Source: Pyrenophora tritici-repentis (Eukaryota; Ascomycota; Dothideomycetes; Pleosporales; Pleosporaceae). Taken from it: 64,000 nucleotides of DNA. The notes under the pieces are model-generated. The model was given only the letters and a program-made list of their open reading frames with translations, was not told the origin of the DNA and did not search any database. The position numbers and the translations under genes are program-made. The DNA is taken from assembly GCF_003171515.1 (NCBI RefSeq), contig NC_089398.1, forward strand, positions 2,108,001 to 2,172,000, read 5' to 3'. Positions 58,880-64,000 of the stretch are shown here, piece by piece (positions within the stretch are counted from its first letter, which is position 1; the number at the start of each line of letters is the position of its first letter).

Positions 58880-61834
58880 GGCAGTGCCATGGGAGAGCAT
58901 ACGTGACAACCCAACCGACGAGCGGCCAGGATGGAACTTTTTGAAGGATCATCGCACAAACATGCCCGTCAACGGCGAGAGGTGGTTATTTGAGCGGGTA
59001 GGCGAGAGCGCCAGCATCCGGAGTCGGTTCATGAAGCCCGGGACGCAGTCAGGGGTAGACCGACAGGCAATAGAGCGATACATGGACCGGGTGGTAGAAT
59101 TTCGCGAGAAGCTGGCGGTGTTAATGCATATAACGGGTGGGCAGCCAGCGCGAGGGCCAGAGCTACTGAGCGTACGGCATAGCAACACAGTGCAAGGGGG
59201 CATCGCAATATATTCATCGAGGACGGCATGGTGGTGTTTGTGACACGGTACCACAAGGGATACAAAGTCAGCGGCGACGTCAAGATTATCCATCGATATT
59301 TGCCGCGCGAGGTGGGCGAGCTGGTAGTGTGGTATATGTGGCTGGTGTTGCCGTTCCAGCAGCGGCTCGAGGCGTTGGTGTGGGAGAAGGAGGCAGTTTC
59401 GTCGCATATGTGGCCAGCAGACCCCAGCGGCCGCAAGTGGACGACCGATCGGCTGCGGGAGGCGTTGAAGCGCGAGAGCCGGATCGCGATGGGCCAGGAG
59501 TGGACGTTTGCCGGGTACCGGGAGATGGCGATTGGCATCAGCCGGCGGTTTTTGCGTGGATCGACAGCGTTCCAGGCAGATGAGGGCGAGGAGAATAAGG
59601 AGTGGGCTGAGGAGCAGGCAGGAGATTCGATTGCCGACGAGCAGGCGGGCCATACGTCGCACGTGGCGGGACTGGTATACGCGCGAGGGATCATGGAGCA
59701 GTCAGGGGCCGTGGCGGATAGGCGGCAGCAGTTCCGGGCATCGAGCACGGATTGGCATAGATTTTTGGGCTTCCAGGCAGGCTTGGACGACCAGAGAAGA
59801 AGCAGCAAGCGGAAGAGAGCGCCGTTTGAGAGCGAGGCAGACGAGGCAAGGGTGGATCGGTGGCAGCGGCTGAGGAAGATGGACGCGAGAGCGCAGCTGA
59901 AGCGCATGATGGGCGAGGAGGCCAAGTTCCGGGGGGTGCAGGAGGCAGCGATCAAAGCCATCACAGCAGGCGAGAGTCCCGTAGTAGCGGTGATGCCGAC
60001 GGGGGCAGGCAAGAGCTTGTTGTTCATGTTGCCGGCGTGGGCAGAGCAGGGCGGCACGACGGTGGTGGTAGTGCCGTTGATCGCGTTGCGTGGCGACATG
60101 GCACAGCGGTGCAAGAAGCTAGGGATATCGTGCGTAGAGTGGCAGAGTCGGCGTCCGCCAGACGCAGCAGCGGTGGTGTTAGTGACGCCCGAGTCGGCAG
60201 TTGGAGAGGAATTTGCAACGTTTTTAAACCGGCTACGAGCGACGCGGCAGCTAGATCGGATTATTATCGACGAGTGCCATATCGTGTTAAACCGGCAGTA
60301 CACGTTCCGCAAGCAGATGCAGCAGCTAGGTAAGCTAGTGGCTGTAGAGACGCAGATGGTCATGTTAACAGCAACGTTGCCACCCAGCGAGGAGGACGAG
60401 TTATTCCGGCGAATGCATTTTGAGCGTGGGCAGGTAAGAATGTTTAGGGCACCAACAGCACGGAGCAACATAGCGTACCGGGTGGTAAGGGTAGAGAAGG
60501 AGAGGAAGAGACAGGAGGTAGAGGCAACGGTGTTGGCGATGGTACAGCAGAAGGTCCGAAAGTATAAGAGCGGCAAGATTGTAGTGTACGGCAACTCAGT
60601 GCCAAAGGTCAAGGGGTTAGCCGAGAAGCTCAAGTGCCATGCGTATCATCACCACGCGGTTGGCAAGGCAAGCATGTTGGAGGAGTTCATGGGCGGCAAG
60701 CAGCGGGTGATTGTGGCAACCAGCGCGTTGGGCATGGGAGTGGACGTGCCCGATATCCGGTGCATTGTCCACATGGATTGGCCGTTTAGCGTGTTGGATT
60801 ACGCGCAGGAGAGCGGGCGAGCCGGGCGAGACGGGGAGCGGAGCGAGGCCATCATGATGGTGCAGGACGGCGAGCAGCGAGCGGCGGATGACAAGCAGGG
60901 GGAGGCGGAGCAGCGGTTGGTGCGAGCATACGTCGAAGGCATAGACGAGGCGGCGACATGTAGACGGGTAATGTTGGACGGGTATTTAGACAGGCGCGAG
61001 GCCGAGCGAGCTCGGTGCGAGGAGGGAGAGGAGAGGTGTGACGTATGCATGAGAGCCGACGGGGAGGAGATGGAGGAGGAGGAGATGGAGGAGGAGGAGA
61101 TGGAGGAGGAGATGGAGGAGGAGATGGAGGAGGAGATGGAAGAGATGGAGGAGGTGGAGGAGGTGGAGGAGGTGGAGGAGATGGAGGTGGTGGAGGTGGC
61201 CGAGGGCGGCAGCAGCAACGAAGAAGAGGCGGAGACATTGGAGAGGGAGCAAGAAGAGGCGCGGCAGGCGTTTAATCAGCAGCAACGAGAGCAAGGCGGC
61301 CCGCGACAGAGATTGATACAGCAGCGGCAGCAGGAGTTCGCCGACGTCGAGTGGCTGCGTAGGCAGCTGGCGCAATGGATAAACCGGTGTGGGTTATGCG
61401 AGGCGGTAGGGCAAGGATCGAGCGCACACGACGTACGGCAATGTTGGCGACAGGAGAGCCAGCGGATCAAGGAGTCGATTAAGAGGATGGAAGAGACAAT
61501 TAAGTTTGAGCGTTATTCGGGCTGTTTTTGGTGTGGAGTGCCGCAGGAGATATGCAATCGGTGGGAAAGGAATAGTTTTGGGCGATATCAGAGAGTCCAA
61601 GACGGGGATTGCCAGTATAGAGGGGTATTAATAGGCGGGTTATTAAGTATAGCATTAGGGCGGAGCGAGGTAGGAAACCGATGGACGGCGCGGTTAGAGG
61701 AGTTCGGGGTTAGTAATTCAGGAGCAGGGCCGACGTTGTTTGAGTTTTTAGGAAAAAAGCGATTGTTAGAGACGGTTGAGAGCAATAACTTAGCAGGAGA
61801 GTTTTGTTGGATTACAAGATTAATAGGCGAGTAG
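58880..61834 (+). CDS. TLH-like gene, C-terminal segment (RecQ helicase), frameshifted at 59,196-59,200
   Basis: 58,880-59,200 continues the upstream frame (AVPWESIRDN..ARGPELLSVRHSN). The main open frame from about 59,201 (ATG 59,228) ends at 61,834. Motifs: Walker A VVAVMPTGAGKSLLF (~60,000), DECH box IIIDECHIVL (~60,270), LTATLPP (~60,367), and the helicase C half with VATSALGMGVDVPDIRCIVH and YAQESGRAGRDGE (~60,800), the RecQ motif VI. An acidic Glu/Met repeat (61,064-61,204) is followed by cysteine-rich CGLCEAVGQGSSAHDVRQC and CFWCGVPQEIC. It is an ATP-driven 3'-5' DNA helicase by family. A protein starting at 59,228 would keep the whole helicase module. Confidence 0.88.
61064..61204 (+). 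repeat. GAG/ATG triplet repeat in helicase coding sequence
   Basis: Runs of GAGGAGGAGATG and GAGGTGGAG units encode alternating Glu and Met/Val. The length is a multiple of triplets and likely variable between strains. Confidence 0.8.
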
Positions 61835-64000
61835 AGGAAATATAGAGAGTTGTAACGTTGACGAGGGTAGCTCCAACAGCTCGAGTAGGTCGGATAGTGT
61901 AAGCAGCGATAAAGGCAAGAGCAGCAAGATCAGCGAGAGCGTAGGCAGGGTTAGCAGCAAGAGAGATAGCAGCAACAGTGACGATAGTAGCAGCAGTAAG
62001 AGTAGCGACGAAGGCGAGGGCAGCGAGAGCAGTGATCAAGGCGAGAGCAGCGAGAGTAGTGACGAAGGCGAGGGTAGTAAAGATATTAGAGGTAGCGAAA
62101 GCAGCGGCAACAGCGAGAGCAATGAGAGCAACGACAAAGACGAGGGCAGAGAAGGTAACGAGAGCGGCGAGAGCAGTAAGAGCGCAGGCAGCGTTGGTAG
62201 CGAGAGCAATAGCTGCAACAGTGGCGATAGTGGCGATAGCGAGGGCAGCGACGACGGCGAGGATGGCGAGGATGGCGAGGATGGCGAGGACAGCGAGGGC
62301 AACTTGATGGCAGGTAGCGAAAGCAGTAATAGCAGCTTGAGCAGGGAGGAAAAGCGAGGGTCGTGACGACGGCGAGAGTAGCTCCGATAGCGAGAGCAGC
62401 AAGAGCGAGAGCAGCAAGAGCGGCAAGAGCAACGAGAGCGAGGCAGGCGAGGCAGGCGAGAGCAACGAGATGGCAAGTAGCGAGAGCGAGGCAGGCGAGG
62501 CAGGCGAGAGCAACGAGATGGCAAGTAGCGAGAGCGTAGGGAGCGAGAGAGGCGAGAGAAATAAGAGCAGCGACATGATAGGTACCGTTGGCAGCGAGAG
62601 CATCGAGAGCCGCGCATATAGCGAGAGTAACGAGAACAGAGCGAGTAGCGAGAGCAGCGACGACGGTAAGGACAGCGAGAGCAGGAGCCGCAGCGGCGAA
62701 AGGAGTTGTAGAAGCCGTAGCAGCGGTAGGAAGTGAGAAGCAGCGAGAGTAGCGCGAGCAGTGGGGGACAGCAGGGACAGCGAGAGCAGTAGGGAAAGCA
62801 AGAGCAGGGGCAGAAGTAGTTATAGCGGCCGCAGGCGTAGTAGGAGCGGTGGGGAGTGAGGAGCAGAAGCGAGGATATCGATAGCAGCGAGAGCAGCGAG
62901 GACGGCGGGGATAGTAGGGATAGCGGGATCAGCTGTGAGAGAAGCGAGGATAGCGAGAGTAGGAAAGCAGGAGCCGCAGGCGCGATAGAAGTAAGAGTAG
63001 CAAGAGCAGTAAGAGCAGGATGTGTAGCCGCGAGGATAGAGGCAATTAAGGTAATTAAGGTGATTGCGATGATTGCGAGGACAGTAAGAGCAACAAGGGC
63101 AGCGCAAGAAAGGGGCGAACGGCAAGGGAATTAACTATTAAGTTAATTGTAGCGATTGCAAGGACAGCGGGAACAGCGAGGATAGTAAGGGCAGTAAGGG
63201 TAGAAAGGACAGCGGAAGCAGCGAGGACAACGAGGACAGCGAGGATTGTAAGGACAGCGGAAGCAGCGAGGACAACGAGGACAGCGAGGATTGTAAGGAC
63301 AGCGGAAGCAGCGAGGACAACGAGGACAGCGAGGATTGTAAGGACAGCGGAAGCAGCGAGGATAATGAGGACAGCGAGGATAGTAAGAACAGCGAGGATA
63401 GTAAGGACAGTAAGAGTAGCGAGGATAGCGAAAGTAGGAGAGTAGCAGTAGCAATAGCAGTAGCCGGAGGTGTATATAAGCTGTAAGAGGTAAGAGGTAG
63501 AAGTAAGGATATTATAAGCAGCAAGGATAGCAGGGGCAGAAGCGGCAACAGGTGCAGGGGTAGTAGGAGTAGTAATAAGAATATTAAGAGCAGTGCAAGT
63601 TACAAGGACAAGGGACAAAGTAAGGACAGTAGAGATAGTAAGAGTATCAGGAGCAGCGAGAACAGAAGCCGTAGGATTGATAGCGAAGATATTAAGAGCA
63701 GCAAGGAAAGCGAAAGTAGCGAGGGTAGTAAGAGCAGCGACAAGAGGAGCGGTAGCGGCCGCCGAAACCGCAGTTACCGCAGGTGGAGGAGGCGTAGGAG
63801 GTAAGGGGCAGAAGAGAGCAGTAGAGACAGCGGGAACAGCGGGGAAAGCGAGAGCAGCAAGAAGGACGGGATAGTAGAGATAGAGGAAGTGGCGAGAGCA
63901 GAAGCAGTAATAGGGAGGATTGCGGAATGCGGAGGAGTAAGAGCGGTAGGAGTAAGAGTAGCAAGAGCAGGACGTAGAAGTAAGAGCCGTAGGAGCAGGA
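61835..64000. repeat. Purine-rich low-complexity region (2.17 kb) after the helicase gene
   Basis: Starts within ~15 bp of the helicase stop and reaches the window end. The plus strand is strongly purine-rich, built from degenerate GCGAGAGCAGCGAG-like units. Within it are true tandem repeats: a 48-bp unit twice at 62,433-62,528 and a 45-bp unit about 3.5 times from 63,208 to 63,366. Long open frames occur on both strands (mostly Leu/Ser or Ala/Ile/Leu repeats) but are by-products of composition. No gene is called. Confidence 0.8.
63208..63366 (+). repeat. 45-bp tandem repeat, about 3.5 units
   Basis: The unit starts GACAGCGGAAGCAGCGAGG and ends GAGGATTGTAAG. Three units are identical by eye (63,208, 63,253, 63,298), and a fourth from 63,343 diverges after about 20 bp. 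Confidence 0.9.

Larger units (their letters stand above)
52585..61834 (+). pseudogene. Telomere-linked RecQ-type helicase (TLH-like) gene split by two transposons
   Basis: Coding segments are 52,585-52,704, 52,875-54,562 and 58,880-61,834. Taking each target duplication once, the reading frame crosses both insertion sites correctly (HLQK|QHK at the MITE, AAPVP|AVPW at the hAT). Together they would encode about 1587 residues, except that a G5 run at 59,196-59,200 shifts the frame by one base. The N terminus has an OrsD/DUF3505-type zinc-finger region (CRECRYAVWPDQIEGHLQKQ), and the C-terminal half is a RecQ helicase. This architecture is known from fungal subtelomeric helicase genes. Such proteins are thought to act in telomere maintenance, but function is mostly unproven. 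As it stands the gene cannot make the full protein. Confidence 0.85.

Noticed and set aside
59029..60633. A 534-codon open frame on the minus strand under the helicase
   Set aside because: It is antisense to clear helicase motifs and its product is Ser/Arg/Cys-rich without family features; open only because of GC-rich codon bias.
61812..63964. Long Leu/Ser- and Ala/Ile-rich open frames at the window end
   Set aside because: All frames on both strands show similar low-complexity products from the repetitive purine-rich DNA, so they do not indicate genes.
1..64000. tRNA or rRNA genes
   Set aside because: I looked for obvious tRNA box B-like GGTTCGA motifs and rRNA-like sequence and saw none that I could support by eye.

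Overview
The window is from a filamentous ascomycete, most likely a plant-associated Dothideomycete (Pleosporales-like; this is inference). The evidence is spliceosomal introns of about 46-90 bp with GT..AG ends and CTAAC branch points, a fungal VNX1-type vacuolar antiporter, an RPT6 proteasome ATPase, a fungal MFS porter, a fungal P450, and a repeat load of hAT, pogo/Fot, Tc1, chromovirus Gypsy, Copia and Tad1/I-like LINE elements.

Layout. (1) 1-6.5 kb is conserved, gene-dense core sequence: a VNX1-like cation/H+ antiporter (minus strand, cut by the window edge), RPT6 (plus) and a four-exon MFS transporter (plus). (2) 6.9-52.2 kb is a transposon island. The only host-like genes I see in it are a two-exon cytochrome P450 (10.07-11.61 kb), a small secreted six-cysteine protein (43.25-43.50 kb) and an ankyrin scrap (38.7-38.9 kb). 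Elements are deeply nested: two near-identical 3.7-kb hAT elements (hAT-A and hAT-B), an older hAT (hAT-C), a pogo element, broken LINEs, a complete 7.7-kb Gypsy chromovirus inside hAT-B, a second pogo family split by two short LTR-like insertions, Tc1 and Copia remnants, and one apparently complete LINE (46.5-52.2 kb). (3) 52.58-61.83 kb is a telomere-linked RecQ-type helicase gene (TLH-like). It is split by a 162-bp MITE and a 4.3-kb hAT insertion (hAT-D), and has one further 1-nt frameshift in a G run. (4) 61.84-64.0 kb is purine-rich low-complexity DNA following the helicase stop codon, consistent with a subtelomeric position.

The main structural result comes from target-site duplications (TSDs). 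The 8-bp flanks of hAT-A and hAT-B do not match within each element but match perfectly, in reverse complement, between them. The LINE and the older hAT gene interrupted by these insertions each continue in frame on the far side of the other copy. The 7.9 kb between them (17,244-25,183) has therefore been inverted by recombination between the two inverted hAT copies.

A 162-bp MITE occurs five times with no difference noticed; four copies have perfect 8-bp TSDs, and two of those have an empty site in the sister hAT copy. Its relative (161 bp) has termini almost the same as those of hAT-C, which suggests who mobilises it. Young repeats here look unmutated, while an older LINE carries stop codons of the kind repeat-induced point mutation makes.
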